NCBI GenBank assembly: GCA_022826485.1
Contig: JAJDUU010000044.1
Location: 40,861-104,860, forward strand
Length of the DNA stretch: 64,000 nt
Direction of reading: 5' to 3'
DNA from: Chloroflexota bacterium
Lineage (GTDB): Bacteria > Chloroflexota > UBA11872
The position numbers and the translations under genes are program-made. A model generated the notes under the pieces. That model had not been told where the DNA came from, did no database searches, and saw only the letters and a program-made list of their open reading frames with translations. How positions within the stretch are numbered: the first letter of the stretch is position 1; each line of letters starts with the position of its first letter. This document shows positions 34,139 to 41,958 of the stretch, piece by piece.

Positions 34139-34717
34139 CTAAGTCTCGTCCAGCGCGCTCGCGCCCCGCTCCCACTCCTCCCGCAACAGCCCGTAGTTCA
34201 CCGCGTCATAGGCCCGACCGCGGAATACCCAATGCCGGCGCAGCGTCACCTCGTGTCGCATGCCGACCTTCTCCATCACCCGCGTTGAGCCGACATTGGC
34301 GGCAATCGCGTGGGCGAGGATCTTGCGGAGCGGGAGCTTGGTGAACGCCTCATGGACTACCGCCGAAGCGGCTTCGGTCATCAGCCCGCGGCCCCAGAGC
34401 CACCGGGCCAGTTCATAGCCGAGTTCCGTCCGTCCATGCCGAGGCTCCGGTGTTAGCCCTACCCGTCCGACCACGCGGCCCTCGTGCTCGAGCGCCCAGT
34501 GGGACTCGGTGCGCCAGTCCTTCAGGACGTGCGACGCCACAAACTCGTCGGCATGTTGCCGCTCGTAGGGCTCGGGGGTCCCGGGAAGAAACCGCCCCCA
34601 TTCAGGATCCTGCGCATAGGCAAACACGTCGTCCGCGTCGGTGAGCCGATAGCGGCGCAGGAGCAGTCGCGGCGTTTGGATGGACTCCGACAGCGGTGGC
34701 CAGTCGCCGGAGGTCAT
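34139..34717 (-). CDS. GNAT acetyltransferase, RimJ/RimL type (tandem copy 1)
   Basis: A 192-aa N-acetyltransferase. It opens with the RimJ/RimL pattern SIQTPRLLLRRYRLTDADD, has the acetyl-CoA loop segment WLWGRGLMTEAASAVVHEAF, and the LRKILAHAIAANVGSTRVMEKVGM signature. ATG 34717 overlaps the stop of copy 2 by 4 bp. It is the last of three paralogous genes; substrate (ribosomal protein N-terminus, antibiotic or small amine) is unknown. Confidence 0.9.
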   Translation of the reverse strand: MTSGDWPPLSESIQTPRLLLRRYRLTDADDVFAYAQDPEWGRFLPGTPEPYERQHADEFVASHVLKDWRTESHWALEHEGRVVGRVGLTPEPRHGRTELGYELARWLWGRGLMTEAASAVVHEAFTKLPLRKILAHAIAANVGSTRVMEKVGMRHEVTLRRHWVFRGRAYDAVNYGLLREEWERGASALDET

Positions 34718-35286
34718 CGAGCAGCGTCCGCCTGCTGCTCCCACTCTTCGCGCAGCAGGCCGTAGTGCATGAGGTCAACGACCTGACCTCGATGCACGTG
34801 GTGCTGGCGCAGCACGGCCTCGAATTGCATGCCGGCTTTCTCCATCACTCGAGTCGACCCGATGTTGGTGGCGATGGCACGCGCGGTGATCTTGCGGAGC
34901 GGGAGCTTGTCGAACGCCTCGTAGATCACCGCCGAGACAGCTTCGGTCATGAGCCCGTGGCCCCACAGCCAACGCGCCAGGGTGTAGCCGAACTCCGCCC
35001 GCCCGTGCTCGCGCTGAAACCACAGGTGGACCACCCCGACCACTTGGCCCGCGAACTCGACCGCCCAGCCGGGTCTTGTTTGCCAGTCCTCTAGGAGGCG
35101 TGACGCGACGAACGTGTCTGCGTGCCGCCGCTCGTAGGGCTCGGGAACCGTCTGGAGAAAGCGCCGCCAATCCGGGTCCTGCGCATAGGCGTACACGTCG
35201 TCCGCGTCGGTGAGCCTGAATCGCCGTAGGAGCAGTCGCGGCGTCTGAATGGACTTCGGCAGGGGTGGCCAGTTGCCCGAGGTCAT
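34714..35286 (-). CDS. GNAT acetyltransferase, RimJ/RimL type (tandem copy 2)
   Basis: A 190-aa paralogue of its two neighbours, sharing the same N-terminal SIQTPRLLLRRFRLTDADD, the WLWGHGLMTEAVSAVIYEAF segment and the C-terminal GLLREEWEQQ. ATG 35286 overlaps the stop of copy 3. Divergence between copies is spread along the length, pointing to an old duplication with retained function. Confidence 0.9.
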   Translation of the reverse strand: MTSGNWPPLPKSIQTPRLLLRRFRLTDADDVYAYAQDPDWRRFLQTVPEPYERRHADTFVASRLLEDWQTRPGWAVEFAGQVVGVVHLWFQREHGRAEFGYTLARWLWGHGLMTEAVSAVIYEAFDKLPLRKITARAIATNIGSTRVMEKAGMQFEAVLRQHHVHRGQVVDLMHYGLLREEWEQQADAAR

Positions 35287-35855
35287 CGCGCAGCGTCCGC
35301 CTGCTGTTCCCACTCCTCGCGCAGCAGGCCGTAGTGCACCGAGTCGCAAGTCTGGCCGTGGCACACCCAGTGCTGTCGCAGAACCCCTTCGTGCTGCATG
35401 CTGACCTTCTGCATCACCCGAATCGAACCGACGTTTTCGGCGATTGCGCCCGCGGCGATCTTGCGCAGAGGCAGGCAGCGGAATGCCTCGTCGATGACCA
35501 CCGACACGGCTTCCGTGGTGAGGCCGCGTCCCCATAGCCACCGAGCGATCGAATAGCCGAGTTCCGCCCGCCCATGCTGCGGCGCCAGACGCAGCCTTAC
35601 CCTGCCGACCACCCGCCCTTGGTGCTCGATCGCCCAGGCAGGCTCTTGCCGCCAATTCGCCAACACCTGGCCAGCCACAAAGACATCCGCATGTTGCCGC
35701 TCGTAGGGCCGCGGGACAGGGGGCATGAAGCGCCCCCACTCCGGGTCGCGTGCGTAGGCGAATACGTCCTCCGCGTCGGTGAGCCTGTAGCGCCGTAGAA
35801 GCAGCCGCGGCGTTTGAATGGACTCCGGCGGCGGCGGCCACTCCTCGGAGCTCAT
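35283..35855 (-). CDS. GNAT acetyltransferase, RimJ/RimL type (tandem copy 3)
   Basis: A 190-aa paralogue with SIQTPRLLLRRYRLTDAED, WLWGRGLTTEAVSVVIDEAF and LRKIAAGAIAENVGSIRVMQ. It is the first GNAT of the array and starts at ATG 35855, overlapping the aminotransferase stop, so all four genes form one operon. The link with the aminotransferase could mean acetylation of an amino product, which is inference. Confidence 0.9.
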   Translation of the reverse strand: MSSEEWPPPPESIQTPRLLLRRYRLTDAEDVFAYARDPEWGRFMPPVPRPYERQHADVFVAGQVLANWRQEPAWAIEHQGRVVGRVRLRLAPQHGRAELGYSIARWLWGRGLTTEAVSVVIDEAFRCLPLRKIAAGAIAENVGSIRVMQKVSMQHEGVLRQHWVCHGQTCDSVHYGLLREEWEQQADAAR

Positions 35856-37219
35856 CCCGAATCTGTTGGCTTCACGGTCGGCCGCGGAATGATCGCCGGC
35901 GCCAGGCTGGCCTCCAGCACGTCGTCGACGGCATTGCGTCCGATGGCGTCCTTGGTCACGAGCAGCGCCTCGCGGAATACCTCCAGCGTCATGCCGAGAT
36001 CGCGGTCGTCGTGCGCCGTGCTGTGGCGCGGGTGCGTGTTGAACAGGATGCCCCGCTTGGCGGCCTCCTGCGCGACCAGCGCGTTCAGCTTCTTGGATTC
36101 GTCGGCGTCAAATGGCTCGGTGAAGGTGATTCCCGGCGTCGCCGGCATGCCCGAGATCTTGACCGGCAGATCCACCTCGTCCAGCACTTCCTGCATGCCC
36201 GACTGCAAGCGCTCGCCGAAGTCCGCCAGCTGCCCCGGCACGTCGCGCCGCTCAATTTCGGTGAGGGTGGTGATCGCCGCCGTGATGCCGACCAGATCGC
36301 TCCAGTAGGTGCTGCTGACGAACATATCCGCCGCCGGCTCCATGACCCAGCGCTTGCCGACCACCGCGCCCATCGCGTAGCCGTTCGAGATGGCCTTGGC
36401 GAAGCACGCCAGGTCCGGGGTCACGCCCACGAAGTCCTGGATGCCGTTGGCGCCGTAGCGGAAGTTGGTAGTGACCTCGTCGAAGATCAGCACCACGTTC
36501 TCGCGCGTGGCCAACTCGCGCACGCCCTCCAGGTAGCCCTCGGGCGGGCGAATGGCGAGCAGGATCGGCTCCATCATGATGCAGGCCACCTGGCCGCGAT
36601 GCTGCTCCAGCAGCCGCTCCAGCGGCTCCAGCTCGCCCCAGGGAAACGGAATGGCGGTGCCTTCCAGCGCCTTCGGCACTCCGGTGGGTCGGATGTTCGG
36701 CAGGGCGAAGGGGTCGAAGGCGCCCTCCTTCAAGTGGCCGGCGGCCAGGTACCAGTCGTGCCAGCCGTGATAGCCGCTGAACAGCACCACGTCCCGGCCG
36801 GTGGCGCCGCGCGCGATGCGCACGGCGATGGCGCACGACTCCCCGCCGCCCTTCGAGTACCGCGCCATCTCCGCGCAGGGGATGCGCTCGACAAGCAGCT
36901 CGGCCAGCTCGATCTCGCGCTCGCTGTTGAGGGAATACGTCGCGCCCTTGCCGATCTGCTCGATCACGGCGTTGTCCACGACGTCGTCGGCGTAGCCCAG
37001 GATCGCGGAGGTCACCGACATGCCGAAGTCGATGTATTCCACGCCCTGGTCGTCCCAGATGCGCGAGCCCTTGCCGCGCTGGGCGTACACCGGCGCAAAG
37101 CCGTTCGAGAATGCGTAGGGCCGGCGGCTGATGAGCTGCGATCCGCCGGGAATGATGCGGTTGGCGCGCTCCCAAAGCGCGTAGGAGCTGGCCACGTCGT
37201 GCGTGCGAGGGTCTTTCAC
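35852..37219 (-). CDS. Class III aminotransferase, glutamate-1-semialdehyde aminomutase-like
   Basis: A 455-aa PLP enzyme. The N-terminal pattern IIPGGSQLISRRP and substrate loop resemble HemL relatives. SGYHGWHDWYLA binds PLP phosphate, IFDEVTTNFRYG carries the PLP-pyridine Asp, and FAKAISNGYAMGAVVG holds the Schiff-base Lys. Position with GNATs, and absence of other heme genes nearby, argue for an amino-sugar or amino-acid aminotransferase rather than tetrapyrrole synthesis. Start near 37219 gives full length. Confidence 0.88.
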   Translation of the reverse strand: MKDPRTHDVASSYALWERANRIIPGGSQLISRRPYAFSNGFAPVYAQRGKGSRIWDDQGVEYIDFGMSVTSAILGYADDVVDNAVIEQIGKGATYSLNSEREIELAELLVERIPCAEMARYSKGGGESCAIAVRIARGATGRDVVLFSGYHGWHDWYLAAGHLKEGAFDPFALPNIRPTGVPKALEGTAIPFPWGELEPLERLLEQHRGQVACIMMEPILLAIRPPEGYLEGVRELATRENVVLIFDEVTTNFRYGANGIQDFVGVTPDLACFAKAISNGYAMGAVVGKRWVMEPAADMFVSSTYWSDLVGITAAITTLTEIERRDVPGQLADFGERLQSGMQEVLDEVDLPVKISGMPATPGITFTEPFDADESKKLNALVAQEAAKRGILFNTHPRHSTAHDDRDLGMTLEVFREALLVTKDAIGRNAVDDVLEASLAPAIIPRPTVKPTDSG

Positions 37220-37354
37220 GTCATGCCGCCTTTGCCGATCGGTACGGACGTAGGGTCGCCGTCACTGGGAGCGCGCGTTCACGGTAGCGCCGCCACTGCT
37301 CGATGCCAATAGGCCATTGCTAAACTCGCCCGCTTGCTCTTCCCCGCTCCCCCG

Positions 37355-37885
37355 GTGATCCGCCGCATTCTGGAAATACCGGACCCGGGACTGCGCGAAC
37401 CGTGCGCGCCGGTTGCCGAAATCACGCCCGAGATTGCGCGCCTGGCCGGCGACATGTTCGACACCATGCACGCCAGCGCCGGGCTGGGGCTTGCCGCGCC
37501 GCAGGTCGGCGTTTACGCGCGACTGTTTGTGCTGGAGTTGCCGCCGGACGATGACGACCCGCTGTCGGGCCGCCGGTTCGTGCTGATCAATCCCGAGGTG
37601 GACCTGACGGGCGCGCGCAAGGAGATGGTCGAGGGCTGCCTGTCGCTGCCGGGGTTCCGCGCAATGGTGAAGCGCGCCGAAGGTGTGACGGTGGCGTTCA
37701 CGCAGCTCGACGGCGCGCGCGTCTCCCTGGAGGCGCGTGGGCTCTTCGCGCAGGCGGTGCAGCACGAGGTCGACCATCTCAACGGCGTGCTCTTCATCGA
37801 CCATCTCAAGTCGCTGCTGGACCTGGAGCGAATCCCGCCCGAAATGCTGGATTGGACCGAGGAGGCCGAGGCCGAAGCCGCGTAG
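37355..37885 (+). CDS. def: Peptide deformylase
   Basis: A 176-aa metalloenzyme removing the N-formyl group from new proteins. Motif 1 is GLGLAAPQVG, motif 2 EGCLSLPG (metal Cys) and motif 3 QHEVDHLNG (two metal His and catalytic Glu). GTG 37355 gives the usual beginning (IRRILEIPDPGLRE); TTG 37334 is in frame upstream but adds non-homologous residues. The C-terminus is short and acidic. Confidence 0.95.
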   Translation: MIRRILEIPDPGLREPCAPVAEITPEIARLAGDMFDTMHASAGLGLAAPQVGVYARLFVLELPPDDDDPLSGRRFVLINPEVDLTGARKEMVEGCLSLPGFRAMVKRAEGVTVAFTQLDGARVSLEARGLFAQAVQHEVDHLNGVLFIDHLKSLLDLERIPPEMLDWTEEAEAEAA

Positions 37886-37973
37886 GCGACGCGGACGATT
37901 TCCGTTCAGTCAGTCCCACCAAGGAAGACCCTTGCGTAGCCCCTCCTCTGGCGATTGAATGGCCAGTCCGGTC

Positions 37974-38013
37974 CCCTCTCCCTCAGGGAGAGGGCCAGGG
38001 TGAGGGTGTTTGA
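37974..38013. repeat. CCCTCTCCC...GGGAGAGGG hairpin repeat
   Basis: A single copy of the same hairpin family seen twice near 30.9 kb, again followed by GGGTGAGGG. It lies in the 171-bp spacer between convergent def and moaB, where a structure could serve both 3' ends. Confidence 0.7.
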
Positions 38014-38056
38014 AGACTTGGGCGCGAGGTGCCGACCCGCTAGGCGAACGTCTGGA

Positions 38057-38587
38057 CTAGCGCGAGACCTCGCGGATGTAGTGCCGCAGCTCCGGCACCA
38101 GCAGGTCGCCCAGCGCGAGCTCCACGGCGGCCGTCGAGCCCGGAGAGCACACGATCAGCGCCCGTCCCAGCTTGCCCGCGACGGCGCGCGACAAGATGGC
38201 CGCCGGGCCGATCTGGTCCCAGCTGGCCTGCCGGAACCACTCGCCGTAGCCGTCGAGCACCTTGTCCAGCATTGGCGTCACGGTGTCCACGGTGATGTCG
38301 CGGTCTCCCAGCCCGGTGCCGCCCGTGCAGAACACAAACTGGGCGCCCGCCGCGAGCGACGCGTCGATGGCGGCGCGAATCAGGTTGGCGTCGTTGATCA
38401 CGAGGTCCCGGTGCACGATCTCGTGGCCGCCGTCGGTGATGAGACGCTCGGCCGTGCGCCCGGAGCGATCGGTGCGCTCGGTGCGCGAGTCGCTGACGAC
38501 GAGCACCGCGCACTTGACGGCGCCAATGCTCTCGGATTCGTGACGATGCTCTTGAGTCGAGTGCGACCCGTGGTGCGCGTGCGACAT
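38057..38587 (-). CDS. moaB: Molybdenum cofactor biosynthesis protein MoaB/Mog-like
   Basis: A 176-aa protein of the MoaB/MogA fold, which adenylates molybdopterin before metal insertion. CAVLVVSDSRTERTDRSG, FCTGGTGLGDRDITVD (nucleotide/MPT loop) and the VCSPGSTAAVELAL segment are typical. A His-rich N-terminal tail (MSHAHHGSHSTQEHRH) precedes the domain and may bind metal. It is divergent from moaD and moaE. Confidence 0.93.
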   Translation of the reverse strand: MSHAHHGSHSTQEHRHESESIGAVKCAVLVVSDSRTERTDRSGRTAERLITDGGHEIVHRDLVINDANLIRAAIDASLAAGAQFVFCTGGTGLGDRDITVDTVTPMLDKVLDGYGEWFRQASWDQIGPAAILSRAVAGKLGRALIVCSPGSTAAVELALGDLLVPELRHYIREVSR

Positions 38588-38681
38588 GGAACTCCCCTTG
38601 CGGCTAGGACCGCCGCGATGGTCGCACAGCCCCTCGGCGGCGTTGCTCCGCGAAGCCGCGCCGGGTTGCTAGGCTCGAAGC

Positions 38682-38987
38682 ATGAATGGTTCAACGGCGC
38701 CGCAGGTGGCCGCGGATGCGCCGGAGGCGGGCGCGTCAATCCGGGTTTCGTTGCTGCTGTTCGCGTCGGTCGCCGAAGCGGCGGGTGAGCGGCGGCGTGA
38801 GGTGCGCGCGCCCAGCGGATCGACCGCGCGCGGCGTCTTCGAGCAGCTGGCGGCCCACGTGCCGGCGCTGGCCGGCCGCGCCGATCACGTCTCGTTCGCG
38901 CGCAATCAACAGTTCGTGCCGCCGGACACGGTTCTGCAGGACGGCGATGAGCTGGCGGTGATTCCGCCGGTGTCGGGGGGCGCATGA
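38682..38987 (+). CDS. moaD: Molybdopterin synthase small subunit MoaD
   Basis: A 101-aa ubiquitin-like sulfur carrier with an N-terminal extension (about 20 residues) before the fold (RVSLLLFASVAEAAGE). It supplies the thiocarboxylate sulfur to MoaE. The tail reads PPVSGGA: the Gly-Gly that must be C-terminal for adenylation is followed by one Ala. The Ala codon GCA shares bases with the moaE start (GCATGA), so the overlap itself creates the extra residue. Confidence 0.9.
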   Translation: MNGSTAPQVAADAPEAGASIRVSLLLFASVAEAAGERRREVRAPSGSTARGVFEQLAAHVPALAGRADHVSFARNQQFVPPDTVLQDGDELAVIPPVSGGA

Positions 38988-39403
38988 ACATCCGGCTGAC
39001 CCACGAGCCCATCGACGCCGGCGCGCTGATCCAGCGGGTGACGCGGCCGGGCAACGGCGGCATCTGCACATTTTTCGGCATCGTGCGCGACAACATGGAC
39101 GGGCGACCGGTCACGAAGCTCGAGTACGAGGCCTTCGAGCCCATGGCGCTGCAGGAGCTCGAGCGCATCGGGCGGCAGGCGGAGCAGCGCTGGGGTCTGA
39201 CGGACGTGGAGATCGAGCACCGGATCGGCGAGTTGCGGATCGGCGAGGCCAGCGTGGTGATAGCCGTCGGCGCGCCGCACCGCGCCGAAGCCTTCGAGGC
39301 CTGCCGCTACATCATCGACACGCTCAAGACCACGGTGCCGATCTGGAAGAAGGAGTTCTACCGGGACGGCGCGGTCTGGATCGAGCCGACCGCCGCCGGC
39401 TAG
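38984..39403 (+). CDS. moaE: Molybdopterin synthase catalytic subunit MoaE
   Basis: A 139-aa protein with family motifs GGICTFFGIVRDN, KLEYEAFEPMA, IGELRIGEASVVIAV and PHRAEAFEACRYIID...VPIWKKEFY, the last holding catalytic lysines. It converts precursor Z (cPMP) to molybdopterin with MoaD. It is coupled to moaD by a 4-bp overlap. The product serves Mo enzymes such as the hydroxylase at 1-2 kb. Confidence 0.96.
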   Translation: MNIRLTHEPIDAGALIQRVTRPGNGGICTFFGIVRDNMDGRPVTKLEYEAFEPMALQELERIGRQAEQRWGLTDVEIEHRIGELRIGEASVVIAVGAPHRAEAFEACRYIIDTLKTTVPIWKKEFYRDGAVWIEPTAAG

Positions 39404-39416
39404 GACCGCCCCATCC

Positions 39417-39530
39417 GTCATTCCGGCGGAAGCCGGAATCCAGGTCCGGGCTACCGGTGGCCGTTTGGGGCGCCCGGGAGTCGAGCGTCTTAGATTTCTC
39501 GCTGCGCTCGAATTGACATGTCGGGAGATT
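39417..39530. repeat. Diverged dRS3-like element and partial inverted repeat
   Basis: A variant palindrome (ATTCCGGCGGAAGCCGGAAT, about 39420-39439) is followed by a right-arm copy of the 34.0-kb repeat (TTCTCGCTGCGCTCGAATTG, about 39497). The spacer 39404-39595 holds no gene. Confidence 0.6.
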
Positions 39531-39595
39531 TGAGCGCGGTTGGGCGAGCTCCCACGCTGCCCGCAGCGTGGGCCGCCGGACGATTGAGCTGGCTG

Positions 39596-40372
39596 CTAGC
39601 CGGCCAGCCAGCCTCCGTCGATCGGCAGTACGTGGCCGGTCACGAACGCCGACGACTCGGACGCGAGAAACACGACCGCCCCGGCCAGGTCGTCGGGAAA
39701 GCCCCAACGGTTCATCGGCGTGCGGCCCAGAATCCAGTTGCTCCACACCGGATCGTCGTACCGCGGCTGGGTGAGGTCGGTCAGGATGTAGCCGGGAGCG
39801 ATGGCGTTGACGGTGATGTTCTGCTCGGCGAACTCCACGGCGAGCGCTTTAGTCAGCTGGGCCACCCCGCCCTTGGACGCGCCGTAGACCGAGATGGGCT
39901 TGAATCCCAGGAAGCTGGTGAGCGAGGCGGTGTTGATGACGCGGCCATAGCCGTCGCGCACCATGCGGCGGAGGCCGTACTGCGAGGCGAAGAAGACGCT
40001 GCGCAGGTTGATGTCGAGCACCCGGTCCCACTCTTCCGGCGTCACCTCGAGCACCGGCGTGCGAAGACCGATGCCGGCGTTGTTCACCAGGATGTCGAGG
40101 CGGCCGAATTCGTCGTCCGTCTGATCGAAAAGCGCCGCCAACTCGTTCAGGTCCGCCACGTTCGTCGGCACCGCGAGCGCCCGGCGCCCCAGGCCCTCGA
40201 TCTCGGCGGCCGTGGCGTCGAGCTGATCGCGCGATCGCGCCGCCAGCACCACGTCGGCGCCTGCATGCGCCAGCGCCAGGGCAATGCCGCGCCCGATGCC
40301 TCGGCCACCGCCGGTCACCAGGGCCACGCGGCCGGTCAGGTCGAACGATGGTCCAGCGCCCGGGGTGCTCAT
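39596..40372 (-). CDS. Short-chain dehydrogenase/reductase
   Basis: A 258-aa classical SDR. TGGGRGIGRGIAL binds NAD(P), NNAGIG follows strand 4, and the catalytic Ser-Tyr-Lys are in TASLTSF and YGASKGG. It resembles gluconate 5-dehydrogenase and 3-oxoacyl reductase-like members. ATG 40372 is chosen because the open frame upstream is not conserved-looking. It is divergent from the peroxiredoxin. Confidence 0.92.
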   Translation of the reverse strand: MSTPGAGPSFDLTGRVALVTGGGRGIGRGIALALAHAGADVVLAARSRDQLDATAAEIEGLGRRALAVPTNVADLNELAALFDQTDDEFGRLDILVNNAGIGLRTPVLEVTPEEWDRVLDINLRSVFFASQYGLRRMVRDGYGRVINTASLTSFLGFKPISVYGASKGGVAQLTKALAVEFAEQNITVNAIAPGYILTDLTQPRYDDPVWSNWILGRTPMNRWGFPDDLAGAVVFLASESSAFVTGHVLPIDGGWLAG

Positions 40373-40497
40373 GCGCGTCAGCGTTTCGTTGGGAGAAAAG
40401 GCCGGCGACGCCGATGGTCGCACAGACCCCTGGCGCGAGTCGGCCCGCGGCAGGCGATGATGCGATGATGGGGCGTTACACCCAGAGGGATTCCCGC

Positions 40498-40962
40498 ATG
40501 GCGATGCCGCGAGTGGGCGACCAGGCCCCCGACTTCGCGATTCAAGCGACCGACGGCAGCCTGGTCCGGCTTGCCGAGCAGCGGGGTCGGAAGGTCGTCC
40601 TGTTCTTCTATCCGCGGGACGACACGCCGGGCTGCACGCGCGAGGCCTGCGGCTTCCGGGATCGGATGTCCGAGATTGCGGAGCGCGGGACCGCCGTGTT
40701 CGGCGTCAGTGATGATCCGGTCGACTCGCATGAGCGCTTCAGCAGCAAGTTCAGCCTCAACTTTCCCCTGCTGGCCGACGTCGAGCGCGAGGCCATCGAA
40801 GCCTACGGCGTGTGGGGGGAGAAGACGATGCGGGGCCGGACGTTCATGGGCACCCAGCGCGCCACGTTCCTGATCGACGAAGACGGCATCGTGAGCGCCG
40901 TGTGGCCCAACGTATCGCCGGATGACCACGCCGAGGAGGTGCTGCAAGCCCTCGACGCCTAG
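40498..40962 (+). CDS. bcp: Thiol peroxidase of the Bcp (PrxQ) family
   Basis: A 154-aa peroxiredoxin, the normal Bcp length. The peroxidatic Cys lies in PRDDTPGCTREACGFRD, with the resolving Cys five residues later. It reduces hydroperoxides using thioredoxin. ATG 40498 has a GAGGGA ribosome site about 8 nt upstream; earlier in-frame starts are inside the divergent spacer. Confidence 0.95.
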   Translation: MAMPRVGDQAPDFAIQATDGSLVRLAEQRGRKVVLFFYPRDDTPGCTREACGFRDRMSEIAERGTAVFGVSDDPVDSHERFSSKFSLNFPLLADVEREAIEAYGVWGEKTMRGRTFMGTQRATFLIDEDGIVSAVWPNVSPDDHAEEVLQALDA

Positions 40963-41007
40963 CCCACGCCCCGCCGCGGCGCTTCACTGACCGCGGCTTG
41001 GCGCCAG

Positions 41008-41083
41008 GCCCACATAGCTCAGTTGGAAGAGCGCGTTCTTGGTAAGAACGAGGTCTCCGGTTCAATTCCGGATGTGGGCTCCA
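41008..41083 (+). tRNA. tRNA-Thr (anticodon GGT)
   Basis: A full cloverleaf: acceptor GCCCACA/TGTGGGC, D-stem GCTC/GAGC, anticodon stem CGTTC/GAACG with loop TTGGTAA (anticodon GGT), T-arm TCCGG-TTCAATT-CCGGA, discriminator T, and encoded CCA. It is the attachment site of the island to its right. Confidence 0.96.
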
Positions 41084-41084
41084 G
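41038..41084 (+). repeat. attL-like copy of the 47-bp direct repeat
   Basis: From the anticodon loop to one base past the CCA, these 47 bp are identical to 62421-62467. The left copy is part of the intact tRNA, so integration restored the gene, as is usual for tyrosine-recombinase elements entering a tRNA 3' end. Confidence 0.93.
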
Positions 41085-41470
41085 CCCAGGTTTACAGGTT
41101 TGGGAGCCTTGGTTCGGCGCCTAAGGCGAAGCAGCTGGGCCTGCCACAGCGCTTGGCCACACCATAACTGTGATACTTCTTCAGTCTCTTCGTTGCGCAA
41201 CCCAGTCGCTCCACGGCATGGCCGATTGACGCCGAGCTCTACCTTTTGCTTGCCCGAGCGCCGACGGGGACTGCTTGCCGCTGGTCGCCCCCGGGGAACG
41301 GAGTTGGTCGACGAGGCATCGCCGTGTTGTCGTAACTCACCCGCGAAGTCCACGACCCGGCTGCCGCTGAGCACACGTGCCGGAATGCCGCGTGCCGTAG
41401 CCGACCAAGCGGTTTGAAACTGAGCGGGAATTGCTAATGCCGCCGCCGGACCAGGGCTGCGGATCACGGG

Positions 41471-41683
41471 CTGCGACTGCTTACCGTGAAGCAGGTAGCA
41501 GACCTCCGGCGGTTCCATGAGGGACGCGTCCGCCGTATGTGCCATGCCGGGCTGATTCGACACATCCGCATCGGTCGGTGGATACGAATCCCCAGCCATA
41601 CGCTGCGGGAAGACCTTGACGCGCTGCTCGATGCCGGGCAGCCGGGGTCGACCGGCCGCCCCCACGAAACGTGGACCGCATGA
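41471..41683 (+). CDS. AlpA/Xis-like MerR-type helix-turn-helix protein
   Basis: A small DNA-binding protein, about 65-71 aa. LRLLTVKQVADL begins the winged-helix excisionase pattern, followed by RRMCHAGLIRHIRIGRWIRIP and a C-terminal helix (LREDLDALLDAGQP). The pattern matches excisionase-family domains that direct element excision. GTG 41486 is the first normal start; the homologous sequence appears to begin a few codons upstream (from about 41471), so the 5' end may be damaged. It is 390 bp from the left repeat. Confidence 0.72.
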   Translation: MRLLTVKQVADLRRFHEGRVRRMCHAGLIRHIRIGRWIRIPSHTLREDLDALLDAGQPGSTGRPHETWTA

Positions 41684-41746
41684 CCGCCGCACTTCACGCG
41701 CACGCGGGGCCTCCGCTGGCAGGGGGGCGCCACGCACCTCGGCGGC

Positions 41747-41803
41747 GGCTGACGTCGTCGGATCAATGGCCTGCTACTCCACCAACTGAGCTACCAGTCA
41801 GCC
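41747..41803 (-). pseudogene. tRNA-like remnant (5' half with D-arm)
   Basis: Read on the minus strand, a 7-bp acceptor pair (GGCTGAC...GTCAGCC) encloses a typical D-arm region (GTAGCTCAGTTGGTGGAG). Total length is 57 nt, and there is no variable loop or T-arm, so it cannot fold as a normal tRNA. It looks like the residue of an earlier integration or deletion. Confidence 0.55.
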
Positions 41804-41958
41804 TTGGGGTACCTGGTAGCGAGCATCAAATCCCTCGGCCGCGACCACCGGATGCGTTAGCCGCGGTCCGCCGCATTCGATGCCAATCGCATTGAGGGAG
41901 TTTGAGTGTGGCGTACCCGCGAGATCGCCAAGTCTCATGAATCGAAGACAAGCTTGGG

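Noticed and set aside
40844..41737. Open frame on the minus strand across the tRNA-Thr
   Set aside because: It reads the tRNA antisense (a protein-like HPELNRRPRSYQERALPTEL string that commonly arises from tRNA antisense) and extends into two unrelated regions.
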